A stretch of 64,000 bases of DNA from Caulobacter sp. Root655 (GTDB lineage: Bacteria; Pseudomonadota; Alphaproteobacteria; Caulobacterales; Caulobacteraceae). The notes under the pieces are model-generated. The model searched no databases. It worked only from the letters and a program-made list of their open reading frames with translations, and was not told the origin of the DNA. Below are positions 28,872-37,861 of this stretch, piece after piece. Each line of letters begins with the position of its first letter. The first letter of the stretch is position 1. The stretch lies in the NCBI RefSeq assembly GCF_001427665.1, contig NZ_LMHC01000021.1:1-64000 (forward strand), given 5' to 3'. The position numbers and the translations under genes were made by a program.

Positions 28872-31619
28872 TCAGAACTTGTAGTTCAGGCCGACGAGGT
28901 AGGTCCGGCCGTAGGTCTGGTAGTCGATGACCTGGCGCTCGTCGTAGTTCTGGTAGGTGACGAACGGCTCGTTGTTCAGGTTGTTGACCTGGAACAGCGC
29001 CGACAGGCCCTCCAGCGGGCCGCTGTTGAAGGTGTAGCCGATCTGGCTGTCGATGATGGTCTCGTCCTTGACCATCCGGTACTGGCGACCATTGCCGAAC
29101 GCCGAGACCTCGCCCAGGAATTTCGAGCGATAGCGGTCGCTGACCCGGAACGAGAAGCCGTTCTTCTCGTAATAGACGGTCAGGTTGCCGACGTACTTGG
29201 ACAGGCCGGGGATCGGTTGGGCCGGATCGCCCGCGTTCGGCTGGATCTTGCTGTCGGTATAGGAGGCGCTGAAGGTGGCGCCGAAACCGTCCAGGATCGG
29301 GTGGATCAGGGAGCCGGGGATCGAGGCGGTGAACTCCGCGCCCTTGATCGAGCCGCCCTGGCCGTTCTGCGGAACGGTCAGGTAGCCCTGGCGCAGAACC
29401 GGTTCGCCCAGCGTGCTGCCGGTCGGATAGCCGGTGAAGTCGACCAGGACCCGCTCGTCATAGACGTAGGTCTTGAGGTCCTTGTAGAACGCCGCCAGCG
29501 AGACATAGGCCTGACGACCGAAGTACTTCTCGTAGGAGACGTCGAAGGTGTCGGCCCGCCAGGGCTCGAGCTCGGGATTGCCGGCGCTGCCGCCCCACGG
29601 CGAGGAGTCCAGCGTGGTCTGGTTGCGCAGGCTCTCGTTGTACGAATAGTTCGAGCTGGCGCGCATCTGGTCCATGCGCGGCCGCGCCAGGGTGCGGGCG
29701 ACAGCGAAGCGCAGGGTCTGGTCGTTGGTCAGATGGAACTGCACGTTCGCGCTGGGCAGGAAGTCGATATATTCCTTGCCGCCGGACAGCGGGCGCTGGA
29801 CCGTCGTCGTGCCGCTGGTCGAGGCGCCGACCGCCGCCGAGCTCTGGTCGGTGTTGACCAGCTGGAAGCCGAAGTTGCCGGTCACCGGCACGTCGCCGAC
29901 CTGGGTGTCGAGATTGGCCTTCAGGTAGCCGACGAGGACCTTTTCCTCGACTTCCCAGCTCTTGATCAGCACGTCGGCGTGCGGGTTGCGGGTCAGGTTG
30001 TAGGCGCCGCTGGCCACCAGGGCGAACGGGTCATAGCTGACCATGCCCGGGATGCCGATGAAGTCGAGTGAGGTCGAGCCGAGGATGGCGGATGCCGGGA
30101 TCGACACCGGACCCGGCGCGCCCTTGGCGCTCAGGAACCACTCGTCATTGACCAGTTCCTTGCTGCGCTCGCTGTAGTTCACGCCGAACTCGATGCTGCT
30201 CAAGCCCTCGTCGAGGTTGCGCTTGGCGCTGAACCGGGCGGCCTTCAGTTCATCCTCGATGGTCGGCTTGTTGAGGTAGCCGTCCTGGCCGCCGGGCACC
30301 ACGTCGCCGCCCCAGCCCTGCGGGCTGGTCAGCTTGATCAGGTTGGGGTCGGCGTAGTTCAGCTGTGAGGTGAACTGGGCGACGCCGTCGCCGTCCATCG
30401 TGAAGCCCAGGGTGTCGAGGGCGCCGGCGGGGCCGCGGCCCGTGCCGGAATAGGTTTCGAGAACCTGGTCGGTCCGCTCGACCTTCGAATAGCTGAGGTC
30501 GCTGTCCAGGACCCATTCGTCGCCGACCTTCAGCGCGTTGTTCCAGCCGAGCGAGGTGATCTTGGCCTTGCGGTCGTTGCCGTCGTTGCGGACCACGCCC
30601 TTGACGTTGGAGAACGTGCCCGCCGTGACGAAACCGTTCGCGGTCTGGGTGTTCGACAGGACGGGCGCGGGGCGCGTTCCGTCGCCGCCGCCCCAGGCCA
30701 GGGGGAATTCGATGCCGCGCAGGATCTGGCGGTTCTTGAACTCCGAATAGAAGACGTCGAGGGTCGAGGAGAAGTTGTCGGTGGGCTTGAACTCCAGCAC
30801 GCCCATCACGCCGTCGCGCTTCAGCTCGCTCGACATCACGTAGGGTTTGGCCCCGCCCAGGACCAACGCGCCCGAGCTGGTGGTCGGATAGCCCCAGGCG
30901 TTCCAGCGTTCGGCCTGGTAGGGCGACTCCATGTGGGCGTAGCCGATGGCCAGGCCCAGCTTACCGTCCATGAACTGGTCGATATAGGAGATGCTGACGC
31001 GGTTGCCGTGGTCGGTCGTGCCGGCGTTCAGGGCGCCGATGTCGTTCCACTCGTAGCGCGCGCCGACCGCGAAGGCTCGCTTGCCGTAGGTCAGCGGGCG
31101 CACGGTGCGCATGTCGACCGTGCCGGCCAGGCCCTGGCCGATCAGGCCGGCGTCCGGGGTCTTGTAGACCACGACGCCACTGAGCAGTTCCGACGGATAC
31201 TGGTCGAACTCGACGCCGCGATTGTCGCCGGTCGAGACCTGTTCGCGGCCGTTCAGCAGGGCGGTGGTGAAGTCGGGCGCCAGGCCGCGAATGCTGATCA
31301 CCTGGCCGCGGCCGTCGAGGCGCTGGGCGGTCAGGCCGGGCAGGCGGGCGATGGATTCGGCGATCGAGACGTCCGGCAGCTTGCCGATGTCCTCGGCCGA
31401 GATCGCCTCGACGATCGAACTGGAGGACTTCTTCAGGGAGATCGCGCCCTCGATCCCGGCGCGGATGCCGGTGACGGTGATTTCCTCGACGGTGTCGGCG
31501 CTGGGCGCCGGCGCTGCGTCTTGCGCGTGGGCCGCGCTAGCGGCCGAAAGCAGCAGCACCAGCCCCGTGGCCGCACCGCCCATCAGTCGCGCACGGCGCG
31601 GCGTGAAACTCGACGTCAT
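28872..31619 (-). CDS. malA: TonB-dependent maltodextrin receptor MalA
   Basis: A 915-residue outer-membrane receptor that imports maltodextrins with energy from TonB-ExbBD. It has a signal peptide ending at AHAQ, a TonB box-like EEITVTGIRAG, a plug domain with IVEAISAEDIGKLPDVSIAE and QVISIRGLAPDFTTALLNG, and a large beta barrel closing with the aromatic C-terminus TYLVGLNYKF. Identity as MalA rests on the surrounding amylase, glucosidase, MalI and MalY genes, the same set as the C. crescentus mal locus. GGAGGATCTC precedes the ATG. The upstream region carries GCAA-type palindromes that may bind MalI. Confidence 0.85.
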   Translation of the reverse strand: MTSSFTPRRARLMGGAATGLVLLLSAASAAHAQDAAPAPSADTVEEITVTGIRAGIEGAISLKKSSSSIVEAISAEDIGKLPDVSIAESIARLPGLTAQRLDGRGQVISIRGLAPDFTTALLNGREQVSTGDNRGVEFDQYPSELLSGVVVYKTPDAGLIGQGLAGTVDMRTVRPLTYGKRAFAVGARYEWNDIGALNAGTTDHGNRVSISYIDQFMDGKLGLAIGYAHMESPYQAERWNAWGYPTTSSGALVLGGAKPYVMSSELKRDGVMGVLEFKPTDNFSSTLDVFYSEFKNRQILRGIEFPLAWGGGDGTRPAPVLSNTQTANGFVTAGTFSNVKGVVRNDGNDRKAKITSLGWNNALKVGDEWVLDSDLSYSKVERTDQVLETYSGTGRGPAGALDTLGFTMDGDGVAQFTSQLNYADPNLIKLTSPQGWGGDVVPGGQDGYLNKPTIEDELKAARFSAKRNLDEGLSSIEFGVNYSERSKELVNDEWFLSAKGAPGPVSIPASAILGSTSLDFIGIPGMVSYDPFALVASGAYNLTRNPHADVLIKSWEVEEKVLVGYLKANLDTQVGDVPVTGNFGFQLVNTDQSSAAVGASTSGTTTVQRPLSGGKEYIDFLPSANVQFHLTNDQTLRFAVARTLARPRMDQMRASSNYSYNESLRNQTTLDSSPWGGSAGNPELEPWRADTFDVSYEKYFGRQAYVSLAAFYKDLKTYVYDERVLVDFTGYPTGSTLGEPVLRQGYLTVPQNGQGGSIKGAEFTASIPGSLIHPILDGFGATFSASYTDSKIQPNAGDPAQPIPGLSKYVGNLTVYYEKNGFSFRVSDRYRSKFLGEVSAFGNGRQYRMVKDETIIDSQIGYTFNSGPLEGLSALFQVNNLNNEPFVTYQNYDERQVIDYQTYGRTYLVGLNYKF

Positions 31620-31691
31620 GAGATCCTCCCTCCCTAAGGCTCTCGCGGTTGCGCCGCGATGATCCAGGCTTCGTTCCGCAAATTACTGCAA

Positions 31692-31702
31692 ATTGCTGCA
31701 AT
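31692..31702. promoter_or_regulatory. Possible MalI operator upstream of malA
   Basis: ATTGC-T-GCAAT is an 11-bp palindrome within a cluster of TGCAA repeats at 31684-31717, 73 bp before the malA start. It resembles the half-sites of the other mal palindromes. Confidence 0.5.
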
Positions 31703-31846
31703 CAATGCAACTGCAAAAATGGACAAAATGTAAGATGTGGCTTTTGGGTGGGTCTCGCCGTCCCTTCAATCGGGCTTGGCGGGCCACGTTTGGCGGCTAT
31801 TGGTTGTTTCTGATCTGATGACTGCGATTGACAGGCCTGGGTTGGT

Positions 31847-31864
31847 TTTGCAAATCTATGCAAA
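31847..31864. promoter_or_regulatory. Possible MalI operator upstream of the amylase gene
   Basis: TTTGCA and TGCAAA are perfect inverted half-sites with a 6-bp spacer (31847-31864), in the divergent malA/amylase control region of about 300 bp and 54 bp before the amylase start. No gene was seen in the rest of that region (31620-31918). Confidence 0.55.
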
Positions 31865-31918
31865 TCGGCGAACCGGCGTGTAATCGATCGGTGTTCGACC
31901 AGGGTGGAGGCCAGGGGC

Positions 31919-33769
31919 ATGCGAATCCGCGGGGCGCGGCGACGGCGATGGGCGGCGACGGCGTCCCTTCTTGCCATGGCGCTCGCCGCCGGCGCGGCGC
32001 AGGCCAGGACGCCTCCGATGAGCGCCAGCGACGCCTATCGCGCCCGCGCGCCGCAGGACGAGGTCATCTATTTCGTCCTGCCCGACCGCTTCGCCAACGG
32101 CGATCCGCGCAACGATCGCGGCGGCCTGGCCGGCGATCGGCTGAAGACCGGCTACGACCCGGCCGACAAGGGATTCTACCATGGCGGCGACCTGAAGGGG
32201 CTGACCGCCAGGCTCGACTACATCCAGGGCCTGGGCGCGACCACGATCTGGCTTGGGCCGATCTTCCGCAACAAGCCCGTGCAGGGTCCGTCCGGCCATG
32301 AGTCGGCCGGCTATCACGGCTACTGGATCACCGACTTCACCGACGTGGATCCGCATTTCGGCACGCGCGCCCAGCTGAAGACCTTCGTCGACGCCGCCCA
32401 CGCGCGCGGGATGAAGGTCTATCTGGACATCATCGCCAACCACACCGCCGATGTGATCCAGTATCGCGACTGCCCGGCCGCCGGCTGCGACTACCGCTCG
32501 AAAGCCGACTATCCCTATGTGCGCAAGGGCGGACCAAGGGGCGCGGCGATCAACGACGGCTTCCTGGGCGACCAGGCCGGACGGCAGACGACCGAGAACT
32601 TCGCGCGCCTGACGCGGCCCGACTACGCCTATGAGCCCTACGTTCCCAAGGGGGAGGAAGCGGTCAAGGCGCCGGCCTGGCTGAACGACCCGATCCATTA
32701 CCACAACCGCGGCAACAGCCGTTTCGCCGGCGAGAGCTCGACCTATGGCGACTTCGCCGGCCTGGACGACCTGGCCACCGAGAATCCGCGCGTGGCGCAG
32801 GACTTCATCGACATCTACGGCCAGTGGATCGACGACTTCGGGATCGACGGCTACCGCATCGACACCGCCCGACACGTGAACCCGGAGTTCTGGCAGGCCT
32901 TCGTGCCGGCCATGCTGGCCCGGGCCAAGGCGCGGGGCATCCCCAATTTCCACATCTTCGGCGAGGTCTATGAGACCGAGCCCGGCATGCTGGCCAAGTT
33001 CACCCGGGTGGACGGCTATCCGGCCGTGCTCGACTTCGCCTTCCAGGCCACGGTGACCGACGTGGTCAACGGCAAGGTCGGGACCGACCGGCTGGCGAAG
33101 CTGTTCAGCCAGGACGCCCTCTATCAGGGTGGCGAGGCGGCGGCGCGGCAACTGCCGACCTTCCTGGGCAATCACGACATGGGCCGCATCGGCCATTTCG
33201 TGCGCGCGGCTCATCCCGAGGCTTCGAATGACGAGCTGTCGAAGCGCGTGACCCTGGCCCACGCCCTGCTGATGTTCACACGTGGCGCGCCGGTGATCTA
33301 TTACGGCGACGAACAGGGCTTCACCGGAAGCGGTGGCGACCGGGACTCCCGCCAGGACATGTTCCCCAGCAAGGTGGCCGCCTATAACGGCGACGTTCTG
33401 ATCGGCGGCGCGGCGGCGGCGGGCGATCACTTCAAGACCGATGCGGCGCTCTACCAGGCGATCTCGGCGATGGCGCGGCTACGCGCCGCCGATCCGGCCT
33501 TGCGCGGCGGCCGACAGGTCGTCCGGGCCTCCGACGACAAGCCGGGGCTGTTGGCGATCTCCCGAACGGCCGGTTCCGGGGGCGAGACCCTGGTGGTGTT
33601 CAACACCGGCCAGACGGCGATCGCCGCCCAGGTCGAGGTCGACGCGACCTCGCGGGCCTGGCGCGCGGTTCACGGATCCTGCGCGGCGACCGCCACGGCG
33701 CCGGGCAGCTATCGGGTCGAGATCGGCCCGCTCGACTACATGATTTGCGTATCGGAGGGTGGCCAGTGA
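31919..33769 (+). CDS. Exported alpha-amylase family glycosyl hydrolase (GH13)
   Basis: A 616-residue GH13 enzyme that cuts internal alpha-1,4 links of starch or maltodextrin. It has a basic signal peptide (MRIRGARRRRWAATASLLAM, cleavage near AQA), so it acts in the periplasm or outside. The catalytic triad is Asp315 (GYRIDTARHV), Glu349 (IFGEVYETEP) and Asp420 (LGNHDMGRI); region I is DIIANHTADV. The ATG at 31919 is preferred over a GTG five codons earlier because GGAGG lies 8 bp before it. Its stop overlaps the GTG start of the next gene, so the two are coupled. Confidence 0.93.
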   Translation: MRIRGARRRRWAATASLLAMALAAGAAQARTPPMSASDAYRARAPQDEVIYFVLPDRFANGDPRNDRGGLAGDRLKTGYDPADKGFYHGGDLKGLTARLDYIQGLGATTIWLGPIFRNKPVQGPSGHESAGYHGYWITDFTDVDPHFGTRAQLKTFVDAAHARGMKVYLDIIANHTADVIQYRDCPAAGCDYRSKADYPYVRKGGPRGAAINDGFLGDQAGRQTTENFARLTRPDYAYEPYVPKGEEAVKAPAWLNDPIHYHNRGNSRFAGESSTYGDFAGLDDLATENPRVAQDFIDIYGQWIDDFGIDGYRIDTARHVNPEFWQAFVPAMLARAKARGIPNFHIFGEVYETEPGMLAKFTRVDGYPAVLDFAFQATVTDVVNGKVGTDRLAKLFSQDALYQGGEAAARQLPTFLGNHDMGRIGHFVRAAHPEASNDELSKRVTLAHALLMFTRGAPVIYYGDEQGFTGSGGDRDSRQDMFPSKVAAYNGDVLIGGAAAAGDHFKTDAALYQAISAMARLRAADPALRGGRQVVRASDDKPGLLAISRTAGSGGETLVVFNTGQTAIAAQVEVDATSRAWRAVHGSCAATATAPGSYRVEIGPLDYMICVSEGGQ

Positions 33770-35391
33770 CGGTCGAGACTCTTTTCAAGCCGGCCATCGA
33801 CCTGGCTTTCGACCGAGACTGGTGGCGTGGAGCGGTGATCTACCAGATCTACCCCCGCAGCTTCGCCGACTCCAACGGCGACGGCGTGGGCGACCTGCCG
33901 GGCGTCACGGCCCATCTCGAGCATGTCGCGTCGCTGGGCGTGGACGCCATCTGGCTGTCGCCGTTCTTCACCTCGCCGATGAAGGATTTCGGCTATGACG
34001 TCTCCAACTACGAGGACGTCGATCCGATCTTCGGCGCATTGGCCGACTTCGACCGCCTGATCGACAAGGCCCATGCCCTGGGCCTGAAGGTGATCATCGA
34101 CCAGGTGTTCTCGCACACCTCCGACCAGCACCCCTGGTTCAAGGTCAGCCGCGAAGACCGCGCCAATCCGCACGCCGACTGGTACGTCTGGGCCGACGCC
34201 AAGCCGGACGGTTCGCCGCCCAGCAACTGGCAGTCGGTGTTCGGCGGGCCGTCCTGGACCTGGGACGCCCGGCGCCGGCAGTACTATCTGCACAACTTCC
34301 TGTCGGCCCAGCCGGACCTCAACGTCCACAACCGCGAAGTCCAGGACGCGCTGATCGCCACCTCGCGGTTCTGGCTGGAGCGCGGGGTGGACGGTTTCCG
34401 CTTCGACGCGATCAATTTCGCGATGCACGACCAGAAACTGACCGACAACCCGCCGATCCTGGACGGCGGCGGCAAGCGCAACCGGCCGTTCGACTTCCAG
34501 CACCATCTCTACAACCAGTCGCACGCCGACATTCCGGCCTTCCTGACCCGGTTGCGCCAACTGGGCGAATCCTACGGTGGCCGCTTCATGGTGGCCGAGG
34601 TCGGGGGTGAGCAGGCCGAGAGCGAGATGAAGCTCTACACCCAGGGGCCCGATCGCCTGCACAGCGCCTATGGCTTCCTCTATCTCTATGCCGACACGCT
34701 GAGCCCGGACCTGTTCCGCCAGGGCGCGGCCATGTGGCCGGGCGCCGAGGGACAGGGCTGGCCGTCGTGGACCTTCTCCAACCACGACGCGCCCCGCGCC
34801 GTATCGCGTTGGGCCCAGGGTCGCGACCTCAAGGCCTTCGCAGACATGGCCCTGCTGCTGCTGGTCGCCCTGCGCGGCAACGTCTTCATCTACCAGGGCG
34901 AGGAACTGGGCCTGCCCCAGGCCGAGGTGCCCTATGACCGATTGCGGGACCCCGAGGCGATCGCCAACTGGCCGGAGACCCTCGGCCGCGACGGAGCCCG
35001 CACGCCGATGCCGTGGGTGGCCGTCGCCGCCCACACCGGCTTCTCCAAGGTCGAGCCCTGGCTGCCGATCGATCCGTCGCACATCGACCTGTCCGTCGAT
35101 CGCCAGGAGCGCGACCCCGACTCCACCCTGAACCTGGCCCGGCGGGTCATCGCCCTGCGTCGGAAGTTTCCGGCCCTTCGCGCGGGCGACATGACCCTGG
35201 TCGAGGCGCCCGAGCCGCTGCTGGTCTTCAAGCGCGGGGAGGGGGAGGACCAGGTGCTGTGCGCCTTCAACCTGGGTTTCGAGGCCGTGGCGTGGGCCCC
35301 GCCGGCGGGTTGGCGCGTTGTCGAAGGCGTCAACCTGGCGGGCGAGGGGCGCCTGCCGCCGATGGCGGGGTTGGTCGCCGTGAAGGCCTAG
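33766..35391 (+). CDS. Alpha-glucosidase (GH13)
   Basis: A 541-residue cytoplasmic or periplasmic GH13 enzyme that releases glucose from short maltodextrins. WWRGAVIYQIYPRSFADSNG is the classic oligo-1,6-/alpha-glucosidase start. Catalytic residues are Asp214 (GFRFDAINF), Glu278 (VAEVGGEQ) and Asp341 (FSNHDAPRA). No signal peptide is visible. It starts at GTG 33766, sharing GTGA with the amylase stop and preceded by GGAGGG. With MalY it fits intracellular breakdown of imported maltodextrins. Confidence 0.92.
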   Translation: MTVETLFKPAIDLAFDRDWWRGAVIYQIYPRSFADSNGDGVGDLPGVTAHLEHVASLGVDAIWLSPFFTSPMKDFGYDVSNYEDVDPIFGALADFDRLIDKAHALGLKVIIDQVFSHTSDQHPWFKVSREDRANPHADWYVWADAKPDGSPPSNWQSVFGGPSWTWDARRRQYYLHNFLSAQPDLNVHNREVQDALIATSRFWLERGVDGFRFDAINFAMHDQKLTDNPPILDGGGKRNRPFDFQHHLYNQSHADIPAFLTRLRQLGESYGGRFMVAEVGGEQAESEMKLYTQGPDRLHSAYGFLYLYADTLSPDLFRQGAAMWPGAEGQGWPSWTFSNHDAPRAVSRWAQGRDLKAFADMALLLLVALRGNVFIYQGEELGLPQAEVPYDRLRDPEAIANWPETLGRDGARTPMPWVAVAAHTGFSKVEPWLPIDPSHIDLSVDRQERDPDSTLNLARRVIALRRKFPALRAGDMTLVEAPEPLLVFKRGEGEDQVLCAFNLGFEAVAWAPPAGWRVVEGVNLAGEGRLPPMAGLVAVKA

Positions 35392-35474
35392 GAGCGCTTT
35401 CGAGCTTCGATGTCGGATCGGGCGTTGGTCCCGCGTCCTTGAAGTGTCGCGACACGACATGGAGGAGAGCCGAC

Positions 35475-36182
35475 ATGGACGGCAATACCCAAACGCTGAC
35501 CCCCGCCACCGAACTGGCCGCGCGGAGCCCGGTCCGGTTTCCCAACGAGAGCGCCGAGTACCGCGCCGCGCGCACGGCGCTTCTGGCCGAGGAACTGGAG
35601 CTGCGCCGCCACATCGAGCGCGTCGCCGCCCAGCGCCGCGCCTTGCCGCCCGGCGGCGAGGTGCGCGGCGACTACCGGTTCCAGGGCATGGATGGCTCGA
35701 CCGACTTCGCCGGCCTGTTCGGCGACAAGGATACCCTGGCCGTCTACAGCTTCATGTTCGGCCCGCAGCGCGAACGGCCGTGCCCGATGTGCACGGCGCT
35801 GCTCGGTCCGCTGGACGGCAACGCCGCCGACATCGACCAGAAGATCTCGCTGGCGGTGGTCGCCCGTTCGCCGGTCGAGCGGCTGGCGGCCTTCAAGCAG
35901 GAGCGCGGCTGGCGCAACCTGCGGCTCTACTCCGACCTCAACGACAACTATTCCCGCGACTATTTCGGCCTGTTGCCGGACGGGTCGGAAGTCCCGGCCT
36001 TCAACGTCTTCACCCGCAAGGACGGCGTGATCCGCCACTTCTGGTCGGGCGAGATGACCGGCGACAGCGCCGATCCCGGCCAGGACCCGCGCGGCGCGCC
36101 GGATCTGTCGCCGCTGTGGACCGTGCTGGACATGACGCCGGGCGGGCGAGGCGGGAAGTGGTATCCGAGCCTGGATTACTAA
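35475..36182 (+). CDS. DUF899 family thioredoxin-like protein
   Basis: A 235-residue soluble protein of the DUF899 family, which has a thioredoxin-like fold. The N-terminal ~60 residues are helical (AARTALLAEELELRRHIERV), and the core contains SFMFGPQRERPCPMCTALL with a CPMC pair (Cys103, Cys106), then FNVFTRKDGVIRHFWSGEM. The function of the family is not established; a redox role is suggested by the CxxC. It lies 83 bp after the glucosidase on the same strand with GGAGGAGAG before the ATG, but no direct link with maltodextrin use is known. Confidence 0.85.
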   Translation: MDGNTQTLTPATELAARSPVRFPNESAEYRAARTALLAEELELRRHIERVAAQRRALPPGGEVRGDYRFQGMDGSTDFAGLFGDKDTLAVYSFMFGPQRERPCPMCTALLGPLDGNAADIDQKISLAVVARSPVERLAAFKQERGWRNLRLYSDLNDNYSRDYFGLLPDGSEVPAFNVFTRKDGVIRHFWSGEMTGDSADPGQDPRGAPDLSPLWTVLDMTPGGRGGKWYPSLDY

Positions 36183-36213
36183 CTTCCGGTTCCAAGTCCG
36201 CAGCCACCCCACC

Positions 36214-36330
36214 GTTGTCATCCCGGCCGAAGGGCCGCGAAGCGGACCGCAGAGCCGGGACCCAGGGGCCACCGCTGTGCGCCGGCCCCTGGGTCCCGGA
36301 CAGCCTCTGCGAGGCTTCCGGGATGACAAC
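36214..36330. repeat. 117-bp palindromic repeat element
   Basis: GTTGTCATCCCGG at the left end pairs with CCGGGATGACAAC at the right end, and an inner GGGACCCAGGGGCC pairs with GGCCCCTGGGTCCC. The whole element would fold into one long stem. It has the look of the CATCCCGG-type extragenic repeats common in Caulobacter, located between the convergent DUF899 and malI genes. Confidence 0.8.
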
Positions 36331-36385
36331 TAAAGGGAAGCCTCTGATGTCGTCGGAACTTTCCAGCGGCGCATCGAGCGAAGCT

Positions 36386-37399
36386 CTACCCCCCGCAGGA
36401 CTCGCGGATGATCAAATCCGTCGGCACCCGTTCCGAGCGGCTGGCCCCCTGGCCGCTGGCGTCCAGCAGCTTGGACACCATCAGCCGGCCCGCCTTGGCG
36501 GTGTCCTGCGAGATGGTGCTGAGCGCCGGACTGGAATAGCGCGCGAACGGCACGTCGTCATAGCCGATCACCGAGACGTCGCGCGGCGCCGACAGGCCCG
36601 CGTGCTGCAGGGCGCGGATGGCGCCCAGGGCGATCAGGTCGGAGGCGGCGACCACGCCGTCGAACTTGACGCCGCGCTGGATCAGCGAGTCGACGCTGGC
36701 CTCGGCGGACTCCACCTCGAAATGGGCCGGCACGATCAGTTCGGGATCGACGCCGAGGCCGAACTGCTCCACGGCGTCGAGATAGCCGCGATGGCGCTGC
36801 ATGGCCTCGGGGGCCTCGGTGTCGCCCAGGAAGACGATGCGTTTGCGGCCCAGGCGGGCCAGGTGCAGCGTCGCGCGCTTGGCCCCCAGCGGGTTGTCCG
36901 ACCCGACCGAACAGTAGTCCTGGTCCGGCAGTTGCGCGCCCCAGACCACGAAGCGGCCCTCGGTCTCGGCCAGGCGGTTGAAGGCGGTGTGCAGCCAGCT
37001 CTGGCCCAGGAAGATCACCCCGTCGGCCCGGCTGGTGGTCATGGCCACCGACAGGTCCTCGAAACTGGTGGGGGCCACGTGGCTGATGACCAGGTCGCAG
37101 CCGCGCTCGCGCGCCGCCTCGCCGACGCCGGCCAGCAGTTCCAGGAAGAACGGGTCGGACAGGCGCCCCTCGCGACCTTGCGGGCGCGGAACGACAATGG
37201 CGATGGTGCCCTCGGCGCCGATCGGACCGGCGGGCATGTAGCGGCGGAACGGATAGTCCATCTCCCGCGCCAGCTTCCAGATCAGCTGCTTGGTGCGGGT
37301 GTTGACGGCCGGGCTGTCGTTGAGCGCCCGTGACGCCGTGGAGATCGACACGCCGGCCAGTTTGGCCAGATCCTCAAGCCGCGTCGCGCCCTTGCTCAC
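36386..37399 (-). CDS. malI: LacI-family transcriptional regulator MalI
   Basis: A 337-residue repressor with an N-terminal LacI helix-turn-helix (TRLEDLAKLAGVSISTASRAL, about residues 5-26) and a periplasmic-binding-protein-like effector domain (TIAIVVPRPQGREG, DGVIFLGQSWLH, VSVIGYDDVPFARYSSPALS). It probably binds a maltose-derived sugar and controls the mal genes, as the homologue does in C. crescentus. The start is GTG at 37399 after GGGGGCAAG. It is divergent from malY, with TTTG/CAAA palindromes in the shared 462-bp region. Confidence 0.87.
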   Translation of the reverse strand: MSKGATRLEDLAKLAGVSISTASRALNDSPAVNTRTKQLIWKLAREMDYPFRRYMPAGPIGAEGTIAIVVPRPQGREGRLSDPFFLELLAGVGEAARERGCDLVISHVAPTSFEDLSVAMTTSRADGVIFLGQSWLHTAFNRLAETEGRFVVWGAQLPDQDYCSVGSDNPLGAKRATLHLARLGRKRIVFLGDTEAPEAMQRHRGYLDAVEQFGLGVDPELIVPAHFEVESAEASVDSLIQRGVKFDGVVAASDLIALGAIRALQHAGLSAPRDVSVIGYDDVPFARYSSPALSTISQDTAKAGRLMVSKLLDASGQGASRSERVPTDLIIRESCGG

Positions 37400-37416
37400 C
37401 TTGCCCCCGCCCCGAA

Positions 37417-37434
37417 TGCAAACTTTGTCGCAAA
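37417..37434. promoter_or_regulatory. Possible malI autoregulatory operator
   Basis: TGCAAAC is followed by TTTG-TCG-CAAA (37424-37434), 25-35 bp before the malI GTG. It is similar in half-site to the other mal palindromes and well placed for autorepression. Confidence 0.45.
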
Positions 37435-37815
37435 ACTTTTCAGAGGCCTCTTAACGCATCGCGCGCGGCGATTGGCAAGTGCGGGCCGGCGGTTCCGAGA
37501 CTTCCTCCTCGCGGAAGTCGGGGGCTTTGATTCAGGGATGGAACCGTTCGCCGGGCGCCGCCGGCGGACGGCGGGCTTCGCTATAGCGACGTCCATGTTC
37601 CTGGCCTTCGATCGTTGTGGGTCGCGGTTATGAAAATTACTGCAAACTACGGGCGGTTTCGGAAGCGCAAAGCCCTGTGAGACTTGACCTTTCGGGGACT
37701 CGGCGACCCAAGGTGACGGCTATTTCGTTCGATATACCCTTGTCGTGATGGAAAAACTCCGTTGCGAACCGCTGTCCTCCATGCGCAAATACATCACGAC
37801 AAGGCGCTGAAAAAA

Positions 37816-37825
37816 TTTGCGCAAA
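37816..37825. promoter_or_regulatory. Possible MalI operator upstream of malY
   Basis: TTTGCGCAAA is a perfect 10-bp palindrome with the central CG typical of LacI-family operators, 36 bp before the malY ATG. Apart from this, a TGCAAA site at 37641 and the malI site, the 37400-37861 interval shows no gene. Confidence 0.6.
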
Positions 37826-37861
37826 CGCTCCGGTTCAACGGGGCCTCGACGAGGGGGAGCG

